Shown here: positions 53,120 through 61,553 of the stretch, piece by piece
Layout of the letters: every line of letters begins with the position of its first letter
How positions within the stretch are numbered: the stretch's first letter is position 1
Assembly: GCA_017744715.1 (NCBI GenBank)
Contig: JAGIAT010000002.1
Span: 496,001-560,000, forward strand
Length of the DNA: 64,000 nucleotides
Direction of reading: 5' to 3'
Source: Niabella sp.
Lineage (GTDB): Bacteria > Bacteroidota > Bacteroidia > Chitinophagales > Chitinophagaceae
Program-made: the position numbers and the translations under genes
The notes under the pieces: model-generated
What the model saw: the letters and a program-made list of their open reading frames with translations, nothing else
What the model was told of the DNA's origin: nothing
Databases searched by the model: none

Positions 53120-53518
53120 ATGTATATAAAAAACACAAATCAATATGGAGTGGCTGCCCTCTGTGCTGCCTGTAGTCTCAGCAATAATAAAGCATCAAAT
53201 CCTGTTGTTGCATGGGAGGAAACAACGTTGCGGATATTTGGAGAAGGACCGGCACAGAAGAAGGGTTGCCCAAAAGCCACCTTCCTCGGACTATGTGAAG
53301 AAGGTCTGATTTCCGGCGTACCACGGGGAAGCTATACAAGCTCCAGCAAAAATAAACGTTATGCAATACGCATGGTACGCTGGCTGAAAGCATACCCAGC
53401 CCTACCCATTCCTGTTGAGAAGATGTGGGCTTATGCTACTGAGCATTCGGGTATCCGGCCCAACGGGCAGACCAGCGTAGTGGTGGCCTTATTTATCAAT
53501 GGCTACCTAAATGGCTAA
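53120..53518 (+). CDS. DUF6979-like soluble protein
   Basis: A 132-residue protein. The pattern PVVAWEETT, KKGCPKATFLGLCEEGLISGVPRGSYT split by short turns, NKRYAIRMVRWL, and a C-terminal NGQTSVVVALFINGYL matches what I remember of the DUF6979 family, whose function is unknown. No signal peptide. It lies 56 bases after the membrane protein and is the last plus-strand gene of the cluster. Confidence 0.7.
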   Translation: MYIKNTNQYGVAALCAACSLSNNKASNPVVAWEETTLRIFGEGPAQKKGCPKATFLGLCEEGLISGVPRGSYTSSSKNKRYAIRMVRWLKAYPALPIPVEKMWAYATEHSGIRPNGQTSVVVALFINGYLNG

Positions 53519-53667
53519 TATTTCTTAAATAACGTAAGCCTGCCGGTTCGTGGCCGTTAAACAGCCGCTCTGATCAGCAATACCTGAATATTGGGCCGGT
53601 ATACACTTTTCGTTCAATATACGCATAATTCCAAGCATCTCCTATTCCCGGAAAGTATCCCTCAATT

Positions 53668-54849
53668 TTATCGCGCCTTGATATACTTTTCCAGCATCCG
53701 GGCACAGTACCATTCCTGGCGCGGCAGATGGAAGGGCCCTTTAAACAGGTTGCCCTTGGCTGTTTGCGCAATGCTTCCGTTCCGGTGCAGGTAGCCAAAC
53801 CATTCACCGTTTTCTTTATCATGAAAATGCCCGTAGGCATAGTCATGGATCTGCCGGTGCCATACCGCGTATTTTTCATTTCCGGTTACTAAGTAGGCCA
53901 GCAGGGTGGCAATGATGGCTTCGTTCTGCGGCCACCAGAATTTCATATCCTGCCAGTACTCCTGCACCGGCTTATGGTATACATCCCGGAAATACAGTAT
54001 GCCGCCGTGCTCCGTATCCCAGCCGCGTTCCCACATATAGTCCAGCATACGGCATCCCAGGCTGATCAGCTGCGGATCGTTATCCCGGTAAATGGCTTCA
54101 TGTAAAATAAACCAGGCGCCTTCAATGGCATGACCGGGGTTCAGCGTACGGCCATCGATATGATCGATAATACTTCCGTCTGCGGCTACCTGTTCCATCA
54201 CACAACGGATATCGTCTTTTACAAAATGGGTTTCAATTTCACGGATCCACTTGGTAATATAGGTATCACAGCGGGGATCGCCGATGGTTTCCCGTAGCTG
54301 CTGCGCCGTGTTGATCATGATCATGGGTACGCCGATCCCTTTGGCAGGACGGGTATCTGTAAATTTGGGAGATACGGGGGCTTCTCCCTCCGCATAGCGG
54401 ATACATTGGGTGAACAGGTCCCTTGCCCGGTTGGCCGCTTCCTGGTCGCCGCTGGCCCTGGCATAGGCAGCAAAAGCAATCACCGCAAAGGTTTCCGAAA
54501 AGAAATAACGCCGCTTCCGGATGGGCCGTCCGTCCCGGGTCATATGAAAGAACATCCGGCCGTCGGTATCAAAGCAATACCTGCTCAGGAAATCGATCCC
54601 GCTCTTTGCAGCAGCCAGCCATTCTTCCCGGCGCTCAACAGTATTGTACAGGGTAGCCAGCAACCAGGCTGCCCGCCCCTGTATCCAAACGGCTTTATCA
54701 TCATCCAGCAATGACCCGTCCTGATCGCGCATCAATAAATAACCGCCGTATTCGGTGTCAATGCTCCTGGGAAACCAGAAAGGAAGGGTATCTTCCAGCA
54801 ATTGTGATTCATAAAAATTTTTAAGTTGTATCAGTTCTTGTGTCTCCAC
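53668..54849 (-). CDS. AGE-family (N-acylglucosamine 2-epimerase-like) epimerase
   Basis: A 393-residue (alpha/alpha)6-barrel protein of the N-acylglucosamine 2-epimerase family. Landmarks are FWFPRSIDTEYGGYL (about 23-37), QGRAAWLLATLY, the LNPGHAIEGAWF motif (about 244-255, with the catalytic His), DTEHGGILYF and KFWWPQNEAI (His and Trp near the active site). In this sialic-acid locus it should turn ManNAc from the lyase into GlcNAc, as the epimerase NanE does in B. fragilis. It is the last gene of PUL 2. Confidence 0.88.
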   Translation of the reverse strand: METQELIQLKNFYESQLLEDTLPFWFPRSIDTEYGGYLLMRDQDGSLLDDDKAVWIQGRAAWLLATLYNTVERREEWLAAAKSGIDFLSRYCFDTDGRMFFHMTRDGRPIRKRRYFFSETFAVIAFAAYARASGDQEAANRARDLFTQCIRYAEGEAPVSPKFTDTRPAKGIGVPMIMINTAQQLRETIGDPRCDTYITKWIREIETHFVKDDIRCVMEQVAADGSIIDHIDGRTLNPGHAIEGAWFILHEAIYRDNDPQLISLGCRMLDYMWERGWDTEHGGILYFRDVYHKPVQEYWQDMKFWWPQNEAIIATLLAYLVTGNEKYAVWHRQIHDYAYGHFHDKENGEWFGYLHRNGSIAQTAKGNLFKGPFHLPRQEWYCARMLEKYIKAR

Positions 54850-54860
54850 CTTTTTTTATT

Positions 54861-55001
54861 TTAATGATAGCATAAATGCATCGCGGTAACCGGGAAAGTT
54901 CCGCGGATCGGTATCGCGATCCTTACCGGCTTTTGCGCATGCCCGGCAACGGTCATTAAGCACAGCAGGATAAAGCAGCAATATAAACGGGCGCTCATCA
55001 T
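54861..55001 (-). pseudogene. Probable remnant of a deleted exported-protein gene
   Basis: In one minus-strand frame, 55001 downwards encodes a 46-codon ORF that begins with a textbook Bacteroidota signal peptide (MSARLYCCFILLCLMT, then VAGHAQ). In the next frame over, the second half reads like a normal protein end (KDRDTDPRNFPGYRDAF, then MLSLK and stop), ending 5-10 bases before the epimerase start. A signal peptide joined out of frame to a native-looking C-terminus in an otherwise gene-dense operon is best explained by an internal deletion. It could also be a real 46-residue secreted peptide. Confidence 0.45.
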
Positions 55002-55007
55002 ATCTCT

Positions 55008-56576
55008 TTATGGAATGATGCCGGCAACCGGCACGCGTACAAAATTCAGATCCCTTATGCCTTCGTATAAAAGCCCCACGGTATGTTCATCGATCTGTAC
55101 CAGCGCTGAATAGCCATACGCCTTCCGCTCATCGATCAATATACGGTTGGCCGGCAGCCAGGTTTCCCCGAGGTCAAGACTGGCCCTGATCGTTAAATGA
55201 TCACGTGCATAACTGTTATTCATATTGCTGAAGAACACCACATCTCTTAACACGCCCTTCACCCGCACCTTTGCTTTGATAATGGAAGCCATACAAACAG
55301 GGTCCGGCAGCGCGTGGTAGGAGCTGCGGTGCTCCAGCCAGGTTTTCCCGTAATCGTTTGTGGTGGCAATACTCCGGTAACTTCCCCGGTTATCGCGCAT
55401 GTTCAGCATCAGTACGCCTGGCCGGGTTTCCACCACCTGGCTTTCGGTGGTATTGGAGCGCGCCCCTGTGCCCGATCTCCAGCTTTGTCCATGATCCGTA
55501 CTGTAAATGACGGATGAATGGGGGATGCCCGGCTTCTTTGTTTCATCCCAGTATTGGGAAGGAAAAACCAGGGTGCCGTTTTGCATAGCAATACCATTTC
55601 CCGGCCCCTGGAAATATAAGTGCCAGGCGGGATTCTTTACCTGTGCGGTGATATTGATGGGCGCCGACCAGGTCTTTCCGTCATCCGCACTATACGCCAG
55701 TACAAACTGGCCGCTGCTGTCGGGCGAAAGGCCCGGTTCCGAACCGGCTATAGAGCGGTTTCCTTTACTCCAAAGCGCCGCTACCCATATTTTTTTTGTT
55801 ACCGGATCAAACAAAACGGAGGGATCGCCGATGCCGCTGTTTTCACCGGCTTTTCCCATTGACATAATTACTTTCATGGGTTCCCAGGTTTGCCCGCCGT
55901 CGGTACTGCGACTCATTCCTACATCAATATCTGCAGGCAGGTCGCGGTCATTGCGATACCGGATATCATACACGGCGATCAGTGTGTTTTTATCGGTTCT
56001 TGTTAAACCGGGTATGCGGTAGGTGTTTACCGCATCATCACCGGGCATACGGATGCGCACGCCCGTAACCCAGCCCTTTTCCTGCGGGTGCTGGTTCCGG
56101 GGGATCAGCACCTTGTTATCTGCCAGCATCATCTGCGTTACTTCCATTTTTACAGATACCCCTACAGGAGCCTGCTCTTTTAAAACAGGGCTAATCCACA
56201 GGTAATTAAAGCCGGCACTCAGCGGAACATTTACAGCCAGCAACAGGTTACTACCGGTTATCGTGCCCGTACCCGCAACATTCCGGCCGGAGAACAGGGG
56301 TTCATTACCGGTATGATATACTGTTATTTTTTCAAACGCGGCCAGCGCCTGCGGATTGATGCGCATGGAAATATTTTTTACCGGGGCGGCGGTGGCGGGT
56401 ACATATACACTGATCCTTTGTACCGGGTTATTCTCTGCCCTTTTTAAAACCGGTATGGTATAATTTACAATTTCGGCGGTGGCAGCCTGCTGCCCGTAGC
56501 TTACGGCGGCCAACCCGGTCATTAAGATCAAATAAAAGGCGCCATACAGGCCTGTTCTGATAATTGCTGTCTGCAT
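55008..56576 (-). CDS. GH33 exo-alpha-sialidase
   Basis: A 522-residue exported enzyme. Signal peptide 1-29; an N-terminal BNR-associated beta domain (about 35-155, PVQRISVYVPA); then the catalytic six-bladed propeller (about 175-520). The sialidase YRIP motif is at 186-189, with R187 as the first of the carboxylate-binding arginines and acidic residues in RNDRDLPADIDVG. Asp boxes include STDGGQTWEP, SADDGKTWSAP and STDHGQSWRSG. It releases terminal sialic acid in the periplasm or at the surface. It ends 7 bases before the gene remnant and starts 6 bases after the permease. Confidence 0.93.
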   Translation of the reverse strand: MQTAIIRTGLYGAFYLILMTGLAAVSYGQQAATAEIVNYTIPVLKRAENNPVQRISVYVPATAAPVKNISMRINPQALAAFEKITVYHTGNEPLFSGRNVAGTGTITGSNLLLAVNVPLSAGFNYLWISPVLKEQAPVGVSVKMEVTQMMLADNKVLIPRNQHPQEKGWVTGVRIRMPGDDAVNTYRIPGLTRTDKNTLIAVYDIRYRNDRDLPADIDVGMSRSTDGGQTWEPMKVIMSMGKAGENSGIGDPSVLFDPVTKKIWVAALWSKGNRSIAGSEPGLSPDSSGQFVLAYSADDGKTWSAPINITAQVKNPAWHLYFQGPGNGIAMQNGTLVFPSQYWDETKKPGIPHSSVIYSTDHGQSWRSGTGARSNTTESQVVETRPGVLMLNMRDNRGSYRSIATTNDYGKTWLEHRSSYHALPDPVCMASIIKAKVRVKGVLRDVVFFSNMNNSYARDHLTIRASLDLGETWLPANRILIDERKAYGYSALVQIDEHTVGLLYEGIRDLNFVRVPVAGIIP

Positions 56577-56582
56577 ACTGAT

Positions 56583-57848
56583 TTACGATTGATTCGGTTC
56601 CGTATAATTATTGGTGCTGGGTTTTAAAAAAATGAACTGGAGGAGCATCGCCACCATAACGATCCCGGACATCATGGCAAAGTTTCTTCCAAGATGCCCT
56701 TCATCCGTTGCCTTCCCCAGCAGGTTTGTAATAAAAGCGCCGGCAAAAACCCCCACCATATTCATAAAACCATAGGCGGTGGCCCTTAACCGGGGTGCAA
56801 TAAACTGGCACAGGACCGGCATATTATTGGCGTCAAAAACTCCAAAGCCTATTCCAAAGCAAATAGCGGCTCCCATTACGGCAGGCAGACTATGGCCAAA
56901 CCCCAGGAGAACCAATGAAGGAATGGTAAAGCCCAAACCGATTGCACTAGTATAAATACGGCCTCTTACATTTTTTTGCACCCAGCGGTCGGAAAGCAGG
57001 CCGCCTAAAATAACACCTGCAAAAGAAGAGAGCGCAATGGTGATAGTGGCCATCGGCCCGGCCTTTGCCATCGGAAGCTGCAGGGTATCGGCAAAAAACG
57101 TTGGCAGCCAGTTTTTGATTGCCCAACCCGGAAGACTGGGCGCTGCAAAACAAAACAGGACTACCCAAAAAGCAATATTGGAAAAGAGGGTTACCAGCCC
57201 GCTGAATACCGGTATTTTCCCGGGACCGGCGCCGGAAGCCGGTTTGGGTTTTGTATCTTTTAACAAAAATGTCAGCACGGCTGCATACGCAATACCCGCA
57301 ATACCAAACCAATGAAACGCCGTATGCCAGCTGTATGCTGCGGCCACTGTGGCACCAAACCCGCCCAGTGCCTGGCCGGCATATAAGCCCGTCATATGAA
57401 TGCCAATAGCCAGCGACCGGGTTTTACCGGTATGATAGTCGGCGATCATGGCAAGGGCCGCGGGTAAATACAGGGCCTCGCTTACACCCATAAGCGCGCG
57501 CAGCCCCAGCAGCTGGTTAAAGCTGGTTGCCATACCCATGCCGTAGGTTACCGCCGACCAAACCAGGAGGCTGCTTACAATCAGCCATTTCCGGTTCACC
57601 CGGTCGGCCACCGCACCGGCTACAGGGCTCATAAAACCGTAGATGTACAGGAATACCGCCATCAAAAAGCCAAATTGCTCTGCCCGTTGCAGCTCCTGTA
57701 TATTGTACTGCATGGCCTCCCGCATGGTGCTCAGCATCTGCCGGTCCATATAATTGAGCAATGCCACGCCCCACAAAAGCGCCACCACCATCCAGGGATA
57801 GAACGCGGATTGTTTTGGAGATGCGGTTGTATTTGTTGTCATCTTCAT
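56583..57848 (-). CDS. MFS permease, probably for sialic acid (NanT-like role)
   Basis: A 421-residue twelve-helix major-facilitator permease of the anion:cation symporter type, with the loop motifs GAVADRVNRKWLI after helix 2 and ILGGLLSDRWVQKNVRGR in the second half. Position between sialidase and mutarotase genes makes N-acetylneuraminate the likely substrate, equivalent to NanT of B. fragilis. The start codon overlaps the stop of the mutarotase gene by 4 bases. Confidence 0.85.
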   Translation of the reverse strand: MKMTTNTTASPKQSAFYPWMVVALLWGVALLNYMDRQMLSTMREAMQYNIQELQRAEQFGFLMAVFLYIYGFMSPVAGAVADRVNRKWLIVSSLLVWSAVTYGMGMATSFNQLLGLRALMGVSEALYLPAALAMIADYHTGKTRSLAIGIHMTGLYAGQALGGFGATVAAAYSWHTAFHWFGIAGIAYAAVLTFLLKDTKPKPASGAGPGKIPVFSGLVTLFSNIAFWVVLFCFAAPSLPGWAIKNWLPTFFADTLQLPMAKAGPMATITIALSSFAGVILGGLLSDRWVQKNVRGRIYTSAIGLGFTIPSLVLLGFGHSLPAVMGAAICFGIGFGVFDANNMPVLCQFIAPRLRATAYGFMNMVGVFAGAFITNLLGKATDEGHLGRNFAMMSGIVMVAMLLQFIFLKPSTNNYTEPNQS

Positions 57849-58987
57849 CGGATGCTTGCTTCAAGGATGAACGGACTGCGTACACCGGCTTTTACCTCAC
57901 CGGAGGGAAGCCATAGCCTGTTATTGTAAGTGACCGCGGTGGTAGTTACCGGAACGGGGAAGGGAATGCTTCCGGCATTCATCCACCGGTCGTTTTCGAT
58001 ATCATACAACAGGATCTCATTGCTAAAACCGGGATGCGTTTCCTGTACCCGGTTCTTCTCTTCGGTCAGGGCCTGTTTTCGCACAACGTCCTTCTCCCCT
58101 GCGATGGCACTGATCAAGACTTCCGTTTTATGAAAAACCGTTCCCCTGTCTCCGCCAAATAAGGCAATATACCGGTTTTCAATAACCGTACCTGCTCCTG
58201 CGCTTAAGGTATAGGGCAGGTTTTTCTTTGCCATCCATTTACCGGTGGCCATATCATAAACAAACAGGTGGTTGTATAAATTGCTGACCCCACTTGCTGT
58301 TTTGCTTCTGCCGCCGGCGAGAAAAATGGTGCCGCTTTCCGGCATTGCTACCAATACGGCATGCGATACCGGATAGGGAATATCCGGCAGGGGCTGCCAG
58401 CCTTTAAGCGTGTCTTCCAGATCCAGTTTAAAAAACCGGGAAGATGTGGCGGCCCCTGTTTCTCCGCCCGCTACATAGATCGTATTTCCGATGGCCGTTC
58501 CGGCAGCGTTCGTAAGCGCCACGGGCAACAAGGGAAGGAAGCTGAAAACCGGTTTACCGTTCTCCAACCGGATCAGCAGCACCCGGTTAAGCGGCCCTTT
58601 ATCCGCTTCACCGCCTACGCAAATAATACCAGCGGGCGTACTGCAATTTGCGCTGTAAGCCACCGGGTAGGGTAAGCGGAATTCTTTAAAAACGGGCGTC
58701 CTTTCATCGGCATTTGTTATATATAACTGGTCATGGTATTGTTTTTTACCACCCGCCCAGGGCATGCCATCCGGAAAATTGGCACCGCCTCCTATCAATA
58801 ACTGGTTGGCCAGGATGCCGGTAACGGGACCGGCATATCCAAGCGACTTCACTCCGTTTGATGAAGGAAGCAGCGCAAACTGTTTCCATTGAAATACCGG
58901 TTTATTTTTATGCCGGGGATAACAGGCAATCCATTGCATACCTATAATGAATAGTAAATAATACAAATATCGAACACGTTTAAACAT
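57845..58987 (-). CDS. Cyclically permuted mutarotase (NanM-like kelch protein)
   Basis: A 380-residue exported kelch beta-propeller. N-terminal hydrophobic signal (about 8-20, IGMQWIAC may be a lipobox). Kelch units include LIGGGANFPDGMPWAGG (about 67-83), GTAIGNTIYVAGGETG, SGTIFLAGGRSK and NRYIALFGGDRG. This matches the cyclically permuted mutarotase family, which converts alpha- to beta-N-acetylneuraminate. It would ready the sugar for import or for the lyase. It follows nanA by 11 bases and overlaps the permease. Confidence 0.9.
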   Translation of the reverse strand: MFKRVRYLYYLLFIIGMQWIACYPRHKNKPVFQWKQFALLPSSNGVKSLGYAGPVTGILANQLLIGGGANFPDGMPWAGGKKQYHDQLYITNADERTPVFKEFRLPYPVAYSANCSTPAGIICVGGEADKGPLNRVLLIRLENGKPVFSFLPLLPVALTNAAGTAIGNTIYVAGGETGAATSSRFFKLDLEDTLKGWQPLPDIPYPVSHAVLVAMPESGTIFLAGGRSKTASGVSNLYNHLFVYDMATGKWMAKKNLPYTLSAGAGTVIENRYIALFGGDRGTVFHKTEVLISAIAGEKDVVRKQALTEEKNRVQETHPGFSNEILLYDIENDRWMNAGSIPFPVPVTTTAVTYNNRLWLPSGEVKAGVRSPFILEASIR

Positions 58988-58998
58988 ATCTGAGGGGT

Positions 58999-59931
58999 TT
59001 ATTCAACCGGGTGCCGGGAACGGAATGCTTCAAAACCGATGGCAGCTACTTCCTGTTTAAAGGTGTCAAACGCCGCATCATTCATATTGAGCACGGGTAA
59101 GCGGAACGCTCCGCAATCCATCCCCACCAGCTTCATATAGGCTTTCCCTGTAGCAATGCCCCCGTATTTGCCCAATAACCGGATCATTTCGATAGACCGG
59201 TATTGAAGATCTTTTGCCGTTTGCAGGTCCCCTTTCTTAAACGCGTCGATCAACGCATGGTACAGGGGCGCTGCATAGTTGTACGTACTGCCTACTGCGC
59301 CAAAACTTCCCAGGGCCAGCGCGGAAAGCATGTTTTCATCCCGCCCCCAAAGCATGTCGTACCGGCCGTTATCCACATACATACAGGAAAGAAAATCCAT
59401 GAAGTCTTCATGGGTATATTTAATACCGGCAAAGTTCGGGATAGATCCGTCAACCGCCTTTAATAAATCATACATGCTGACCGGGCAGCCGGTTAACACC
59501 GGTATATGATAATAATAAAAGGCCGTTTGAGGCGCCGCAGCGGCAACCGCCCTGCAACACTCGGCAAGCGCCGCAGGTGTAAAGGGTTTAAAATAATAAG
59601 GTGCCGTAAAAGAAACGGCGTACAAGCCCGTGCGGGCAGTATGTTCCGCCATTTCTATACAGTCACGCAGCGATGTGCCACCTACAAGATTGATGACTTT
59701 AAATGCATCATCGCCATGGGTAGCATCGGCCCAGGCTTCGGCCACTTTTTTTTTCTCTTCCTTGGTTTGGGAAGCGCCTTCGCCGGTAGAACCATTGATA
59801 AAAGCACCAATCACCTTATTGTGTTTTAAAAAGCTGTAATAAGCGGGTATGCGGTCCAGGTTAAGGCTGCCGTCCGGATGCATGGGCGTGAAAGGGGCAG
59901 CGATGAGACCGGTCAATTTTTTATAAATCAT
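58999..59931 (-). CDS. nanA: N-acetylneuraminate lyase
   Basis: A 310-residue TIM-barrel class-I aldolase of the DHDPS/NAL family that cleaves Neu5Ac to ManNAc and pyruvate. The Schiff-base lysine is K171 in FAGIKYTHED, Y141 in FYYYHIPV is the catalytic tyrosine, and GSTGEG (48-53) binds the carboxylate. The HEDF after the lysine fits the NAL rather than DHDPS subgroup. It follows susD by 74 bases in PUL 2. Confidence 0.92.
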   Translation of the reverse strand: MIYKKLTGLIAAPFTPMHPDGSLNLDRIPAYYSFLKHNKVIGAFINGSTGEGASQTKEEKKKVAEAWADATHGDDAFKVINLVGGTSLRDCIEMAEHTARTGLYAVSFTAPYYFKPFTPAALAECCRAVAAAAPQTAFYYYHIPVLTGCPVSMYDLLKAVDGSIPNFAGIKYTHEDFMDFLSCMYVDNGRYDMLWGRDENMLSALALGSFGAVGSTYNYAAPLYHALIDAFKKGDLQTAKDLQYRSIEMIRLLGKYGGIATGKAYMKLVGMDCGAFRLPVLNMNDAAFDTFKQEVAAIGFEAFRSRHPVE

Positions 59932-60005
59932 AAATTTTTAAATACGGTTGAATGAAACGGATCTTTTCAAATGCACGGACAGCCAATTCATATTTGCCGA
60001 TGGAA

Positions 60006-61535
60006 TCAATATCCCGGTGTTTGTGTTAACAGCGGGTCGTTATTCATCATCGACTGAGAAATGGGCAGCAACAATTTTGCTCCTGTGGCAGGTGAAAGAT
60101 AGGCTGGTTTAATAGCGGCATATACATAATTATCGCCGGCTCTTCTTAAAGCCCACCAGCGCTTGCCCTCACCGATATATTCTCTCAGGTATTCTTCTAA
60201 AATGGCGTTCATATTATCGGCAACAGATCCGTTGGTAAACACCGGTGCCGCCGCACCGTACGCTCTTGTTCGTATCTGGCTTATTTCCGGGGATGGATCT
60301 TCACCCAGCTTCGCCTTTGCCTCGGCCATCAACAACAATACATCTGCATAGCGGAATACGGGATAATCGTTGTTATAAACCTGTGTGGTACCGGAGGTGG
60401 TACCAATAAATTTGGTAAGCATCACGCCTCTTGTGGCAAAGGGTGCAGCGGCGGAATACATTACTTTGAACGAATAGGGAATCCGCTGGTCTGCGGCATT
60501 TGCCGTTAGCTTATCGATTGTTGCCTGCGACATGCCTACCCGGTTGGCGCCACCTACATACGGGTATACGGACGAAACCGTAGGCGTGGCGGCCCTGGCA
60601 AAAGAAAGGCCGGAAGCCTGGATATTGTTTACCAGGAAATTACCGAATGTGCCCTGCGTTGCCTGCCCCAGTTCATAGTTAACCGCGAAGATAAGCTCCG
60701 GGTTATTGCTTTTTTTTGTGGGATCAAAAATATCGGCGTAATTGGTTTGTAGTTTCAAGGTGCTGCCCTGCAAATTCATCACCTCCTGCAAGGCATTCTT
60801 GGCGGTTATAAAGTCGGCATTACCGCCGCCTAAGTGGGTACCGGACCAAAGGTATACATCGCCTTTCAATGCCAGCGATGCCACGCGGCTCCAGAAAACC
60901 CGGTTACCTGCCGGCAGCGTATTGCTGCTTCCGAATAACTGCAGCGACTTTTCAATATCGCTTTTAATCTGCTGCATTACCGAATCCGGTGTGCTCCGGG
61001 CTTTATAGGTTTCTGCGGCATTGTTAATGGTAACAACCGGCGTGGTTGAAAGCGGTACGCCGCCCCATGTTTTCAGCATGGCGTAATAAATATACGCCCT
61101 CAGGCCATACATTTCGGCTACTTCCCGCTGGCTGGTAACCGCATCCACCGGGCTTTGCGGCAGCACATCCATAACATTGTTAATCGTATATATGAGGCCG
61201 TAGAACCCGCCCCAGTTTGCGTAAGGAACATTCAGCGCGCTGATATTATGCGTATATAGTTGCTGGGCAGTTCCGTCTACCGATTCCGTAAAAATGCCAT
61301 CGGCCCATATATCTGAACGCATTTCGCCGAGGTTAAAAAACGTACCCACGTTGGAGCGAAACAAAGCGTAGGCTCCCGCATACAGGGTTTGTGCGGCACC
61401 CGCATCGGTTAGCGCCAGTGATTTGCTGATACGGTCCTGCGGAATCACTTCATTCAGCTGTTGCTTGCAGGATGTTGCAACCAGTGTAATCCCTGCCAAG
61501 CCCGTTAAAAGCGATAATATTTTCGGTTTCATCAT
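60006..61535 (-). CDS. SusD/RagB-family lipoprotein of the sialic-acid locus
   Basis: A 509-residue lipoprotein (lipobox TLVATSC). It has the SusD helical core (AEMYGLRAYIYYAMLKTWGGVPL, about 141-163), the FRYADVLLLMAEAKAKLG block (about 395-412) and a short C-terminal EEYLREYIGEGKRWWALRRAG signature. It presents sialylated glycan pieces or free sialic acid to the SusC partner encoded 18 bases upstream. Confidence 0.95.
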   Translation of the reverse strand: MMKPKILSLLTGLAGITLVATSCKQQLNEVIPQDRISKSLALTDAGAAQTLYAGAYALFRSNVGTFFNLGEMRSDIWADGIFTESVDGTAQQLYTHNISALNVPYANWGGFYGLIYTINNVMDVLPQSPVDAVTSQREVAEMYGLRAYIYYAMLKTWGGVPLSTTPVVTINNAAETYKARSTPDSVMQQIKSDIEKSLQLFGSSNTLPAGNRVFWSRVASLALKGDVYLWSGTHLGGGNADFITAKNALQEVMNLQGSTLKLQTNYADIFDPTKKSNNPELIFAVNYELGQATQGTFGNFLVNNIQASGLSFARAATPTVSSVYPYVGGANRVGMSQATIDKLTANAADQRIPYSFKVMYSAAAPFATRGVMLTKFIGTTSGTTQVYNNDYPVFRYADVLLLMAEAKAKLGEDPSPEISQIRTRAYGAAAPVFTNGSVADNMNAILEEYLREYIGEGKRWWALRRAGDNYVYAAIKPAYLSPATGAKLLLPISQSMMNNDPLLTQTPGY

Positions 61536-61553
61536 AACAAAATTTGTTGGTGG

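Noticed and set aside
46688..53518. Region as a prophage, suggested by the chlorella-virus-type adaptor motif
   Set aside because: No capsid, portal, terminase, integrase or lysis genes, and the motif is common in ordinary bacterial secreted proteins.
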